Notes: a model not told the origin generated them from the sequence alone. A DNA stretch of 18,133 nucleotides from Brugia malayi (GCF_000002995.4 NW_025062368.1:1-18133); one strand, 5' to 3'. Counted from the stretch's first letter, positions 7,280-18,133 are shown. Made by a program: numbers and translations.

Positions 7280-10200
7280 ATAAGCTTTTTTTAGCAGTTT
7301 TGGCACTTAATTAAAACTAAAATTGATAAATTAGAACCAATTTCCTTGTCTAATGTAAGATAACTATGACAAATTTAAAAATTTTTAAAAAATTCAAAAT
7401 TTAAATTTGAATTTAAATTTAATTTAAATTCTTAAATTGAATTAAAATCATGATTAATTGAAAGTTTTATTAATTTTGCTGATGAATTTATGCGCAAAAC
7501 TTAATTACAAAAGCGTATTTTAACATTTAAACTATAAAATGACAACACAATATAAGACCAGCACTGGTACAATGCACGTAACATAGTCAATCAGGTTCAA
7601 AATAAGCTTTTTTTAGCAGTTTTGGCACTTAATTAAAACTAAAATTGATAAATTAGAACCAATTTCCTTGTCTAATGTAAGATAACTATGACAAATTTTA
7701 AAATTTTTAAAAAATTCAAAATTTAAATTTGAATTTAAATTTAATTTAAATTCTTAAATTGAATTAAAATCATGATTAATTGAAAGTTTTATTAATTTTG
7801 CTGATGAATTTATGCGCAAAACTTAATTACAAAAGCGTATTTTAACATTTAAACTATAAAATGACAACACAATATAAGACCAGCACTGGTACAATGCACG
7901 TAACATAGTCAATCAGGTTCAAAATAAGCTTTTTTTAGCAGTTTTGGCACTTAATTAAAACTAAAATTGATAAATTAGAACCAATTTCCTTGTCTAATGT
8001 AAGATAACTATGACAAATTTAAAAATTTTTAAAAAATTCAAAATTTAAATTTGAATTTAAATTTAATTTAAATTCTTAAATTGAATTAAAATCATGATTA
8101 ATTGAAAGTTTTATTAATTTTGCTGATGAATTTATGCGCAAAACTTAATTACAAAAGCGTATTTTAACATTTAAACTATAAAATGACAACACAATATAAG
8201 ACCAGCACTGGTACAATGCACGTAACATAGTCAATCAGGTTCAAAATAAGCTTTTTTTAGCAGTTTTGGCACTTAATTAAAATTAAAATTGATAAATTAG
8301 AACCAATTTCCTTGTCTAATGTAAGATAACTATGACAAATTTAAAATTTTTAAAAAATTCAAAATTTAAATTTGAATTTAAATTTAATTTAAATTCTTAA
8401 ATTGAATTAAAATCATGATTAATTGAAAGTTTTATTAATTTTGCTGATGAATTTATGCGCAAAACTTAATTACAAAAGCGTATTTTAACATTTAAACTAT
8501 AAAATGACAACACAATATAAGACCAGCACTGGTACAATGCACGTAACATAGTCAATCAGGTTCAAAATAAGCTTTTTTTAGCAGTTTTGGCACTTAATTA
8601 AAACTAAAATTGATAAATTAGAACCAATTTCCTTGTCTAATGTAAGATAACTATGACAAATTTTAAAAATTTTTAAAAAATTCAAAATTTAAATTTGAAT
8701 TTAAATTTAATTTAAATTCTTAAATTGAATTAAAATCATGATTAATTGAAAGTTTTATTAATTTTGCTGATGAATTTATGCGCAAAACTTAATTACAAAA
8801 GCGTATTTTAACATTTAAACTATAAAATGACAACACAATATAAGACCAGCACTGGTACAATGCACGTAACATAGTCAATCAGGTTCAAAATAAGCTTTTT
8901 TTTAGCAGTTTTGGCACTTAATTAAAACTAAAATTGATAAATTAGAACCAATTTCCTTGTCTAATGTAAGATAACTATGACAAATTTAAAAATTTTTAAA
9001 AAATTCAAAATTTAAATTTGAATTTAAATTTAATTTAAATTCTTAAATTGAATTAAAATCATGATTAATTGAAAGTTTTATTAATTTTGCTGATGAATTT
9101 ATGCGCAAAACTTAATTACAAAAGCGTATTTTAACATTTAAACTATAAAATGACAACACAATATAAGACCAGCACTGGTACAATGCACGTAACATAGTCA
9201 ATCAGGTTCAAAATAAGCTTTTTTTAGCAGTTTTGGCACTTAATTAAAACTAAAATTGATAAATTAGAACCAATTTCCTTGTCTAATGTAAGATAACTAT
9301 GACAAATTTTAAAATTTTTAAAAAATTCAAAATTTAAATTTGAATTTAAATTTAATTTAAATTCTTAAATTGAATTAAAATCATGATTAATTGAAAGTTT
9401 TATTAATTTTGCTGATGAATTTATGCGCAAAACTTAATTACAAAAGCGTATTTTAACATTTAAACTATAAAATGACAACACAATATAAGACCAGCACTGG
9501 TACAATGCACGTAACATAGTCAATCAGGTTCAAAATAAGCTTTTTTTAGCAGTTTTGGCACTTAATTAAAACTAAAATTGATAAATTAGAACCAATTTCC
9601 TTGTCTAATGTAAGATAACTATGACAAATTTAAAATTTTTAAAAAATTCAAAATTTAAATTTGAATTTAAATTTAATTTAAATTCTTAAATTGAATTAAA
9701 ATCATGATTAATTGAAAGTTTTATTAATTTTGCTGATGAATTTATGCGCAAAACTTAATTACAAAAGCGTATTTTAACATTTAAACTATAAAATGACAAC
9801 ACAATATAAGACCAGCACTGGTACAATGCACGTAACATAGTCAATCAGGTTCAAAATAAGCTTTTTTTAGCAGTTTTGGCACTTAATTAAAACTAAAATT
9901 GATAAATTAGAACCAATTTCCTTGTCTAATGTAAGATAACTATGACAAATTTTAAAATTTTTAAAAAATTCAAAATTTAAATTTGAATTTAAATTTAATT
10001 TAAATTCTTAAATTGAATTAAAATCATGATTAATTGAAAGTTTTATTAATTTTGCTGATGAATTTATGCGCAAAACTTAATTACAAAAGCGTATTTTAAC
10101 ATTTAAACTATAAAATGACAACACAATATAAGACCAGCACTGGTACAATGCACGTAACATAGTCAATCAGGTTCAAAATAAGCTTTTTTTAGCAGTTTTG

Positions 10201-13073
10201 GCACTTAATTAAAATTAAAATTGATAAATTAGAACCAATTTCCTTGTCTAATGTAAGATAACTATGACAAATTTAAAATTTTTAAAAAATTCAAAATTTA
10301 AATTTGAATTTAAATTTAATTTAAATTCTTAAATTGAATTAAAATCATGATTAATTGAAAGTTTTATTAATTTTGCTGATGAATTTATGCGCAAAACTTA
10401 ATTACAAAAGCGTATTTTAACATTTAAACTATAAAATGACAACACAATATAAGACCAGCACTGGTACAATGCACGTAACATAGTCAATCAGGTTCAAAAT
10501 AAGCTTTTTTTAGCAGTTTTGGCACTTAATTAAAACTAAAATTGATAAATTAGAACCAATTTCCTTGTCTAATGTAAGATAACTATGACAAATTTAAAAA
10601 TTTTTAAAAAATTCAAAATTTAAATTTGAATTTAAATTTAATTTAAATTCTTAAATTGAATTAAAATCATGATTAATTGAAAGTTTTATTAATTTTGCTG
10701 ATGAATTTATGCGCAAAACTTAATTACAAAAGCGTATTTTAACATTTAAACTATAAAATGACAACACAATATAAGACCAGCACTGGTACAATGCACGTAA
10801 CATAGTCAATCAGGTTCAAAATAAGCTTTTTTTAGCAGTTTTGGCACTTAATTAAAACTAAAATTGATAAATTAGAACCAATTTCCTTGTCTAATGTAAG
10901 ATAACTATGACAAATTTTAAAATTTTTAAAAAATTCAAAATTTAAATTTGAATTTAAATTTAATTTAAATTCTTAAATTGAATTAAAATCATGATTAATT
11001 GAAAGTTTTATTAATTTTGCTGATGAATTTATGCGCAAAACTTAATTACAAAAGCGTATTTTAACATTTAAACTATAAAATGACAACACAATATAAGACC
11101 AGCACTGGTACAATGCACGTAACATAGTCAATCAGGTTCAAAATAAGCTTTTTTTAGCAGTTTTGGCACTTAATTAAAACTAAAATTGATAAATTAGAAC
11201 CAATTTCCTTGTCTAATGTAAGATAACTATGACAAATTTTAAAATTTTTAAAAAATTCAAAATTTAAATTTGAATTTAAATTTAATTTAAATTCTTAAAT
11301 TGAATTAAAATCATGATTAATTGAAAGTTTTATTAATTTTGCTGATGAATTTATGCGCAAAACTTAATTACAAAAGCGTATTTTAACATTTAAACTATAA
11401 AATGACAACACAATATAAGACCAGCACTGGTACAATGCACGTAACATAGTCAATCAGGTTCAAAATAAGCTTTTTTTAGCAGTTTTGGCACTTAATTAAA
11501 ACTAAAATTGATAAATTAGAACCAATTTCCTTGTCTAATGTAAGATAACTATGACAAATTTTAAAATTTTTAAAAAATTCAAAATTTAAATTTGAATTTA
11601 AATTTAATTTAAATTCTTAAATTGAATTAAAATCATGATTAATTGAAAGTTTTATTAATTTTGCTGATGAATTTATGCGCAAAACTTAATTACAAAAGCG
11701 TATTTTAACATTTAAACTATAAAATGACAACACAATATAAGACCAGCACTGGTACAATGCACGTAACATAGTCAATCAGGTTCAAAATAAGCTTTTTTTA
11801 GCAGTTTTGGCACTTAATTAAAACTAAAATTGATAAATTAGAACCAATTTCCTTGTCTAATGTAAGATAACTATGACAAATTTTAAAATTTTTAAAAAAT
11901 TCAAAATTTAAATTTGAATTTAAATTTAATTTAAATTCTTAAATTGAATTAAAATCATGATTAATTGAAAGTTTTATTAATTTTGCTGATGAATTTATGC
12001 GCAAAACTTAATTACAAAAGCGTATTTTAACATTTAAACTATAAAATGACAACACAATATAAGACCAGCACTGGTACAATGCACGTAACATAGTCAATCA
12101 GGTTCAAAATAAGCTTTTTTTAGCAGTTTTGGCACTTAATTAAAACTAAAATTGATAAATTAGAACCAATTTCCTTGTCTAATGTAAGATAACTATGACA
12201 AATTTAAAAATTTTTAAAAAATTCAAAATTTAAATTTGAATTTAAATTTAATTTAAATTCTTAAATTGAATTAAAATCATGATTAATTGAAAGTTTTATT
12301 AATTTTGCTGATGAATTTATGCGCAAAACTTAATTACAAAAGCGTATTTTAACATTTAAACTATAAAATGACAACACAATATAAGACCAGCACTGGTACA
12401 ATGCACGTAACATAGTCAATCAGGTTCAAAATAAGCTTTTTTTAGCAGTTTTGGCACTTAATTAAAATTAAAATTGATAAATTAGAACCAATTTCCTTGT
12501 CTAATGTAAGATAACTATGACAAATTTAAAAATTTTTAAAAAATTCAAAATTTAAATTTGAATTTAAATTTAATTTAAATTCTTAAATTGAATTAAAATC
12601 ATGATTAATTGAAAGTTTTATTAATTTTGCTGATGAATTTATGCGCAAAACTTAATTACAAAAGCGTATTTTAACATTTAAACTATAAAATGACAACACA
12701 ATATAAGACCAGCACTGGTACAATGCACGTAACATAGTCAATCAGGTTCAAAATAAGCTTTTTTTAGCAGTTTTGGCACTTAATTAAAACTAAAATTGAT
12801 AAATTAGAACCAATTTCCTGTCTAATGTAAGATAACTATGACAAATTTTAAAATTTTTAAAAATTTCAAAATTTAAATTTGAATTTAAATTTAATTTAAA
12901 TTCTTAAATTGAATTAAAATCACGATCAATTGAAAGTTTTATTAATTTTGCTGATGAATTTATGCGCAAAACTTAATTACAAAAGCGTATTTTAACATTT
13001 AAACTATAAAATGACAACACAATATAAGACCAGCACTGGTACAATGCACGTAACATAGTCAATCAGGTTCAAA
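7280..13073 (+). repeat. Satellite array B, 18 complete ~322-bp monomers
   Basis: Phase marks at 7280, 7602, 7924, 8246, 8567, 8890, 9213, 9535, 9856, 10178, 10499, 10821, 11143, 11465, 11787, 12109, 12431 and 12753, with the truncated unit starting at 13074. Periods are 321-323. Same monomer, orientation and site set as array A. The T form of the C/T site is in the units at 8246, 10178 and 12431. The unit at 8890 has T8 instead of T7 after AAGC. The penultimate unit (12753) is unusually altered (one T missing in TTTCCTTGTC, AAAATTTCAAAA, and CACGATCAATTG for CATGATTAATTG). No gene is seen. Confidence 0.97.
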
Positions 13074-13267
13074 ATAAGCTTTTTTCAGCAGTTTTGGCAC
13101 TTAATAAAAACTAAAATTGATAAATTAGAACCAATTTCCTTGTCTAATGTAAGATAACTATGACAAATTTTAAAATTTTTAAAAAACTCAAAATTTAAAT
13201 TTGAATTTAAATTTAATTTAAATTCTTAAATTGAATTAAAATCATGATTAATTGAAAGTTTTATTAA
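13074..13267 (+). repeat. Truncated terminal monomer of array B
   Basis: Ends about 194 bases after its phase mark, close to where array A ends, then passes into spacer B at CTCGTATTTGTTC. It shares with the array A terminal unit the AAAAACTAAAATTG and AAAAAACTCAAAA variants, and adds its own (TTTTTTCAGCAG, CTTAATAAAAAC). This supports one ancestral array end duplicated with the higher-order unit. Confidence 0.85.
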
Positions 13268-13560
13268 CTCGTATTTGTTCAACAAAGTTTAGTCGACTGA
13301 ATTAAACAATTATCGAATTATAAAGTGAATAATTTCAAAAATAATCTCGCTTAACTTGCTAGATAAAGCAACAAAATCAAAATCAATGAACGCAACATAT
13401 AATTTTTGATCGTAAATGGAAAAACCGAAGTCAATTAAAACATATCCTTTTTAGTATATTATTTTAAGTCTTAGAAAAGAGGTAAAGACCGAGACCGAGG
13501 TGCTTGATGACAAACCATTATAACAAAGCAACAATAAACATCTTCTTGCTTTAGTTACAA
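13268..13560 (+). other. Spacer B between satellite and minisatellite 2
   Basis: The first ~180 bases are a diverged version of spacer A, with more indels and no long open frame. From about 13449 to 13560 it has ~110 bases with no counterpart in spacer A, including a short GC-richer piece GGTAAAGACCGAGACCGAGG with the direct repeat GACCGAG. Spacer A goes directly from CATATCC into minisatellite. Either spacer A has a deletion or spacer B an insertion. No gene or RNA is recognised. Confidence 0.75.
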
Positions 13561-14450
13561 GCTACAAACCATTTACAAACCAACCGCAAACCAATTACAA
13601 ACCACTTACAAACCACTCACAAACCACTTACAAACCAATTACAAACCACTCACAAACCAGTTACAAACCACTTACAAACCAATTACAAACCACCTACAAA
13701 CCAATTACAAACCACTTACAAACCAATTACAAACCACTTACAAACCAATTACAAACCACTTACAAACCACTTACAAACCAGTTACAAACCAATTACAAAC
13801 CACTCACAAACCAATTACAAACCACTTACAAACCAATTACAAACCACTTACAAACCAATTACAAACCATTTACAAACCACTTACAAACCAATTACAAACC
13901 ACCTACAAACCAATTACAAACCACTTACAAACCACTTACAAACCACTTACAAACCAATTACAAACCACTTACAAACCACTTACAAACCAGTTACAAACCA
14001 ATTACAAACCACTCACAAACCAATTACAAACCACTTACAAACCACTTACAAACCAATTACAAACCAATTGCAAACCAATTCCAAACCACCTACAAACCAG
14101 TTACAAACCACCTACAAACCAATTACAAACCAATTACAAACCACCTACAAACCAATTACAAACCACTTACAAACCAATTACAAACCACCTACAAACCAAT
14201 TACAAACCACTTACAAACCAATTACAAACCAATTACAAACCAGTTACAAACCACTCACAAACCAATTACAAACCACTTACAAACCACTTACAAACCAATT
14301 ACAAACCACTTACAAACCAATTACAAACCACTAACAAACCAATTACAAACCACTTACAAACCACTTACAAACCAGTTACAAACCAATTACAAACCACTCA
14401 CAAACCAATTACAAACCACTTACAAACCAATTACAAACCACTTACAAACC
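13561..14450 (+). repeat. 11-bp minisatellite 2, ~81 copies
   Basis: Same 11-mers as minisatellite 1, longer by roughly 15 units, with a degenerate left edge (GCTACAAACCATTTACAAACCAACCGC). The marker CAGTTAC followed by CAATTACAAACCACTCAC recurs at 13779, 13988 and 14373, at spacings of 209 and 385, both multiples of 11, suggesting block duplication inside the array. The stretch 14068-14334 is open for 88 codons from a TTG and gives an 11-residue peptide repeat (TNQLQTTYKPI type). With no ATG, and a period not divisible by 3 that makes all + frames equivalent, this is a by-product of the repeat, not a gene. Confidence 0.95.
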
Positions 14451-15343
14451 TGCCTTATTTCATTTAATTAAAAATAAAAACAAAAGTTTTCTGTACCGAT
14501 AAAAAAAAAACGAGCTTTCTGTGCTAATTGCATTTCAGGATATTAGCAAATCATTCAAACTAGACAAGATGGACAAATGCGTTAAAAGGAAAGTTGAAAA
14601 ATTAGAAAAAAACTGCAATCCAAAACATTTTTCGTTATTTGGATAAAGTTTTGGCTAGAAATTTCTGAAAATATTTGCATTGCACTGAGAATGGCTCAGT
14701 GAATAATGCTTTCGCTTTCTCTATTATGATAAATTCACTGCAATCAGATTGATGGATAGATCATTAACTATATTATGTTTGCAGCAGAAAAAAGTTGATT
14801 AGAACAAAGTTAAATAATACATAAAGTTTGCTAAATTGATGGGTTAAATAAACGATATTCACAACAGATTGTTCTAAATTGCAATTAAAGGCAAGCGAAG
14901 AGAACACATAGTTGGATATTTATATAAAACATATTTTGTCATTTCTTCGCTATTTATTGCTTTTAGTTATTGAAGATTAAGAATTGTGCAGATTTATAGC
15001 TCGGATCAAGTAGTTGAAGTAATGACATGGTCATAGATCGCAAAACAATAACTTCTGGCTCGGCATTTCATAGTAATATTGATTGTTCTCGTTTTTTTTT
15101 TTTTTTTTTTTAACAGTTTCATTAATATTTGAAATTCATTTTTTCTTATACGCTGCTTCATTTATAAAAGATTTTTCTAGATTTTAGATGAGAAACACCA
15201 ATTTAAATTGCCAATGAACTGATTAAAAAATAGGACAATTACATTATTTTAATAATTTCACTAGAGCAAAGAATGAGCAAGAATGCTATATCAGTACACT
15301 ACAGCAATTCAAAAACAAACCTGATGATCAGCATGATTTAGTG
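14451..15343 (+). other. Low-copy segment 2 (copy of 6267-7159)
   Basis: Near-identical copy of segment 1; the differences I find are one extra A near 14473, A10 instead of A11 at 14501-14510, and one extra T in the TTTTTT run at the right boundary. It contains the hairpin at 14683-14701, TATATAAAA at 14921-14929, the T20 run at 15092-15111 and the ACAAACCTG pair at 14444-14452 and 15315-15323. The indels break or retarget the open frames seen in copy 1, which argues against selection for protein. Confidence 0.85.
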
Positions 15344-15464
15344 GATGATTTTTTGCGCAAAACCTAATTACAAAAGCTTATTTTAATATTTAAACTTTAA
15401 AATGACATTACAATATAAGACCAGCACTGGTACAATGCACGTAACATAGTCAATCAGGTTCAAA
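15344..15464 (+). repeat. Diverged partial monomer at the left edge of array C
   Basis: Same diverged monomer end as 7160-7279, with the same substitutions and one extra T (GATGATTTTTTGCGC). It leads into array C with identical phase, confirming a fixed array start in the higher-order unit. Confidence 0.85.
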
Positions 15465-17714
15465 ATAAGCTTTTTTTAGCAGTTTTGGCACTTAATTAAA
15501 ACTAAAATTGATAAATTAGAACCAATTTCCTTGTCTAATGTAAGATAACTATGACAAATTTAAAAATTTTTAAAAAATTCAAAATTTAAATTTGAATTTA
15601 AATTTAATTTAAATTCTTAAATTGAATTAAAATCATGATTAATTGAAAGTTTTATTAATTTTGCTGATGAATTTATGCGCAAAACTTAATTACAAAAGCG
15701 TATTTTAACATTTAAACTATAAAATGACAACACAATATAAGACCAGCACTGGTACAATGCACGTAACATAGTCAATTAGGTTCAAAATAAGCTTTTTTTA
15801 GCAGTTTTGGCACTTAATTAAAACTAAAATTGATAAATTAGAACCAATTTCCTTGTCTAATGTAAGATAACTATGACAAATTTTAAAATTTTTAAAAAAT
15901 TCAAAATTTAAATTTGAATTTAAATTTAATTTAAATTCTTAAATTGAATTAAAATCATGATTAATTGAAAGTTTTATTAATTTTGCTGATGAATTTATGC
16001 GCAAAACTTAATTACAAAAGCGTATTTTAACATTTAAACTATAAAATGACAACACAATATAAGACCAGCACTGGTACAATGCACGTAACATAGTCAATCA
16101 GGTTCAAAATAAGCTTTTTTTTAGCAGTTTTGGCACTTAATTAAAATTAAAATTGATAAATTAGAACCAATTTCCTTGTCTAATGTAAGATAACTATGAC
16201 AAATTTTAAAATTTTTAAAAAATTCAAAATTTAAATTTGAATTTAAATTTAATTTAAATTCTTAAATTGAATTAAAATCATGATTAATTGAAAGTTTTAT
16301 TAATTTTGCTGATGAATTTATGCGCAAAACTTAATTACAAAAGCGTATTTTAACATTTAAACTATAAAATGACAACACAATATAATACCAGCACTGGTAC
16401 AATGCACGTAACATAGTCATTCAGGTTCAAAATAAGCTTTTTTTTAGCAGTTTTGGCACTTAATTAAAATTAAAATTGATAAATTAGAACCAATTTCCTT
16501 GTCTAATGTAAGATAACTATGACAAATTTAAAAATTTTTAAAAAATTCAAAATTTAAATTTGAATTTAAATTTAATTTAAATTCTTAAATTGAATTAAAA
16601 TCATGATTAATTGAAAGTTTTATTAATTTTGCTGATGAATTTATGCGCAAAACTTAATTACAAAAGCGTATTTTAACATTTAAACTATAAAATGACAACA
16701 CAATATAAGACCAGCACTGGTACAATGCACGTAACATAGTCAATCAGGTTCAAAATAAGCTTTTTTTTAGCAGTTTTGGCACTTAATTAAAACTAAAATT
16801 GATAAATTAGAACCAATTTCCCTGTCTAATGTAAGATAACTATGACAAATTTTAAAATTTTTAAAAAATTCAAAATTTAAATTTGAATTTAAATTTAATT
16901 TAAATTCTTAAATTGAATTAAAATCATGATTAATTGAAAGTTTTATTAATTTTGCTGATGAATTTATGCGCAAAACTTAATTACAAAAGCGTATTTTAAC
17001 ATTTAAACTATAAAATGACAACACAATATAAGACCAGCACTGGTACAATGCACGTAACATAGTCAATCAGGTTCAAAATAAGCTTTTTTTTAGCAGTTTT
17101 GGCACTTAATTAAAATTAAAATTGATAAATTAGAACCAATTTCCTTGTCTAATGTAAGATAACTATGACAAATTTTAAAAATTTTTAAAAAATTCAAAAT
17201 TTAAATTTGAATTTAAATTTAATTTAAATTCTTAAATTGAATTAAAATCATGATTAATTGAAAGTTTTATTAATTTTGCTGATGAATTTATGCGCAAAAC
17301 TTAATTACAAAAGCGTATTTTAACATTTAAACTATAAAATGACAACACAATATAAGACCAGCACTGGTACAATGCACGTAACATAGTCAATCAGGTTCAA
17401 AATAAGCTTTTTTTTAGCAGTTTTGGCACTTAATTAAAACTAAAATTGATAAATTAGAACCAATTTCCTTGTCTAATGTAAGATAACTATGACAAATTTT
17501 AAAATTTTTAAAAAATTCAAAATTTAAATTTGAATTTAAATTTAATTTAAATTCTTAAATTGAATTAAAATCATGATTAATTGAAAGTTTTATTAATTTT
17601 GCTGATGAATTTATGCGCAAAACTTAATTACAAAAGCGTATTTTAACATTTAAACTATAAAATGACAACACAATATAAGACCAGCACTGGTACAATGCAC
17701 GTAACATAGTCAAT
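15465..17714 (+). repeat. Satellite array C, 6 full monomers plus a seventh cut by an inversion
   Basis: Phase marks at 15465, 15787, 16109, 16432, 16755, 17078 and 17402. The first two units match the first two of array B at the C/T site and at the AAATTT run pattern. From the third unit on they differ and carry T8 after AAGC (T7 in the first two and in almost all of arrays A and B), giving periods of 323-324. Private changes include CAATTAGG before the unit at 15787, TATAATACC and GTCATTCAGG before 16432. The seventh unit keeps sequence to GTAACATAGTCAAT and then meets inverted satellite. Confidence 0.95.
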
Positions 17715-17840
17715 TAATAGTTTTCTTACATTAGACAAGGATAGTTTCTAATTTATCAATTTTAATTTTAATTAAGTGCCAAACTGCTAAAAAAAAGCTT
17801 ATTTTGAAATTAATTGACTATGTTACGTGCATTGTACCGT
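17715..17840 (-). repeat. Inverted, rearranged partial satellite monomer
   Basis: Starting near 17716 the sequence is the reverse complement of the monomer, beginning in mid-unit (ATAGTTTTCTTACATTAGACAAGG), passing its phase mark (AGCTT at 17786-17790) and reading into the reverse complement of the preceding unit end (GACTATGTTACGTGCATTGTACC). It carries several changes (GGATAGTTTC for GGAAATTGGTTC, CCAAACTGC for CCAAAACTGC). AATTAATTGACTATG near 17808 mirrors AGTCAATTAAT at the forward side. The join is between different monomer positions, so it is not a simple fold-back at one point. Confidence 0.85.
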
Positions 17841-18133
17841 TATTTTGAACCTGATTGTGTCATTTTATAGTTTAAATGTTAAAATACGCTTTTGTAATTA
17901 AGTTTTGCGCATAAATTCATCAGCAAAATTAATAAAACTTTCAATTAATCATGATTTTAATTCAATTTAAGAATTTAAATTAAATTTAAATTCAAATTTT
18001 AGATTTTGAGTTTTTTAAAAATTTTAAAATTTGTCATAGTTATCTTACATTAGACAAGGAAATTGGTTCTAATTTATCAATTTTAGTTTTAATTAAGTGC
18101 CAAAACTGCTAAAAAAAGCTTATTTTGAACCTA
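17841..18133 (-). repeat. Second inverted satellite monomer with array-edge variant
   Basis: Reverse-complement monomer running off the right end; its phase mark (AGCTT) is at 18117-18121, 331 bases from the previous one. At its left end, after GTACC, the expected reverse complement of the ACCAGCACTGGT block is replaced by GTTATTTTGAACCTGATT, a copy of the monomer junction sequence, before TGTGTCATTTTATAG. It carries the reverse complement of AAAAAACTCAAAA, the variant seen only in the terminal units of arrays A and B, plus AAAATCTAAAATTTG. Confidence 0.85.

Larger units (their letters stand above)
7160..15343 (+). repeat. Complete higher-order repeat unit (~8.18 kb)
   Basis: Runs from the diverged edge monomer through array B, spacer B, minisatellite 2 and low-copy segment 2 to just before the next edge monomer. 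The same order flanks it: array A/spacer A/minisatellite 1/segment 1 on the left, edge monomer and array C on the right. Corresponding points are 8184-8185 bp apart (minisatellite 6068/14252, segment start 6267/14451, first array unit 7280/15465). The unit thus nests a 322-bp and an 11-bp tandem repeat inside a third level of repetition. Two copies of most parts are visible. Confidence 0.85.

Noticed and set aside
14068..14334. 88-codon open frame encoding an 11-residue Thr/Gln/Lys/Pro repeat
   Set aside because: It starts at TTG and has no ATG; the + strand of the 11-bp minisatellite lacks stops in all frames because of its composition, and 11 is not a multiple of 3, so every frame gives the same peptide cycle. 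It is a by-product of the repeat.
17402..18133. Simple fold-back sequencing chimera
   Set aside because: The inverted units differ from the adjacent forward units by several substitutions and a patch insertion and are joined at a different monomer position; a fold-back would mirror the adjacent sequence exactly. Read-level proof is still lacking.

Overview
The window is A+T-rich (roughly three quarters A/T by eye) and consists almost entirely of tandem repeats. There is no convincing intact protein gene, no rRNA or tRNA, no CRISPR array and no recognisable transposase. Long homogeneous satellite arrays interrupted by a minisatellite and short low-copy spacers point to eukaryotic heterochromatin (subtelomeric, pericentromeric or similar). 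The species cannot be told from the sequence; an AT-rich invertebrate or protist is a guess.

Layout. (1) 1-5353: satellite array A, ~322-bp monomers in tandem, 16 complete units plus a truncated last unit, continuing off the left edge. (2) 5354-5540: spacer A. (3) 5541-6266: 11-bp minisatellite 1. (4) 6267-7159: low-copy segment 1, with hairpins, a TATA-like box, a T20 run and short open frames that look like debris. (5) 7160-7279: a diverged partial monomer leading into array B (7280-13073, 18 units) and its truncated terminal unit (13074-13267). (6) 13268-13560: spacer B. (7) 13561-14450: minisatellite 2. (8) 14451-15343: low-copy segment 2, almost identical to segment 1. (9) 15344-15464: the same diverged partial monomer, then array C (15465-17714). 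(10) From about 17715 to the end the satellite runs in the opposite orientation, with rearranged inverted monomers.

The block satellite array + spacer + 11-bp minisatellite + ~0.9-kb low-copy segment is therefore itself repeated. Copies of the same points lie 8184-8185 bp apart (6068/14252 and 6267/14451 by 8184; 7280/15465 by 8185). One complete higher-order unit (about 7160-15343) lies between a partial unit on the left and the start of a third on the right, which ends at an inversion. Homology is uneven. Minisatellite end, low-copy segment and array start are almost identical between copies, while the array-to-minisatellite spacers are strongly diverged. Array-edge monomers carry private variants and internal monomers are homogenised.

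Nothing here works together as a gene system. The points of interest are the higher-order structure, the inversion junction, the edge-specific monomer variants, a conserved GC-rich dyad in each monomer, and signs that the satellite and its flanks derive from the same older sequence, possibly coding.
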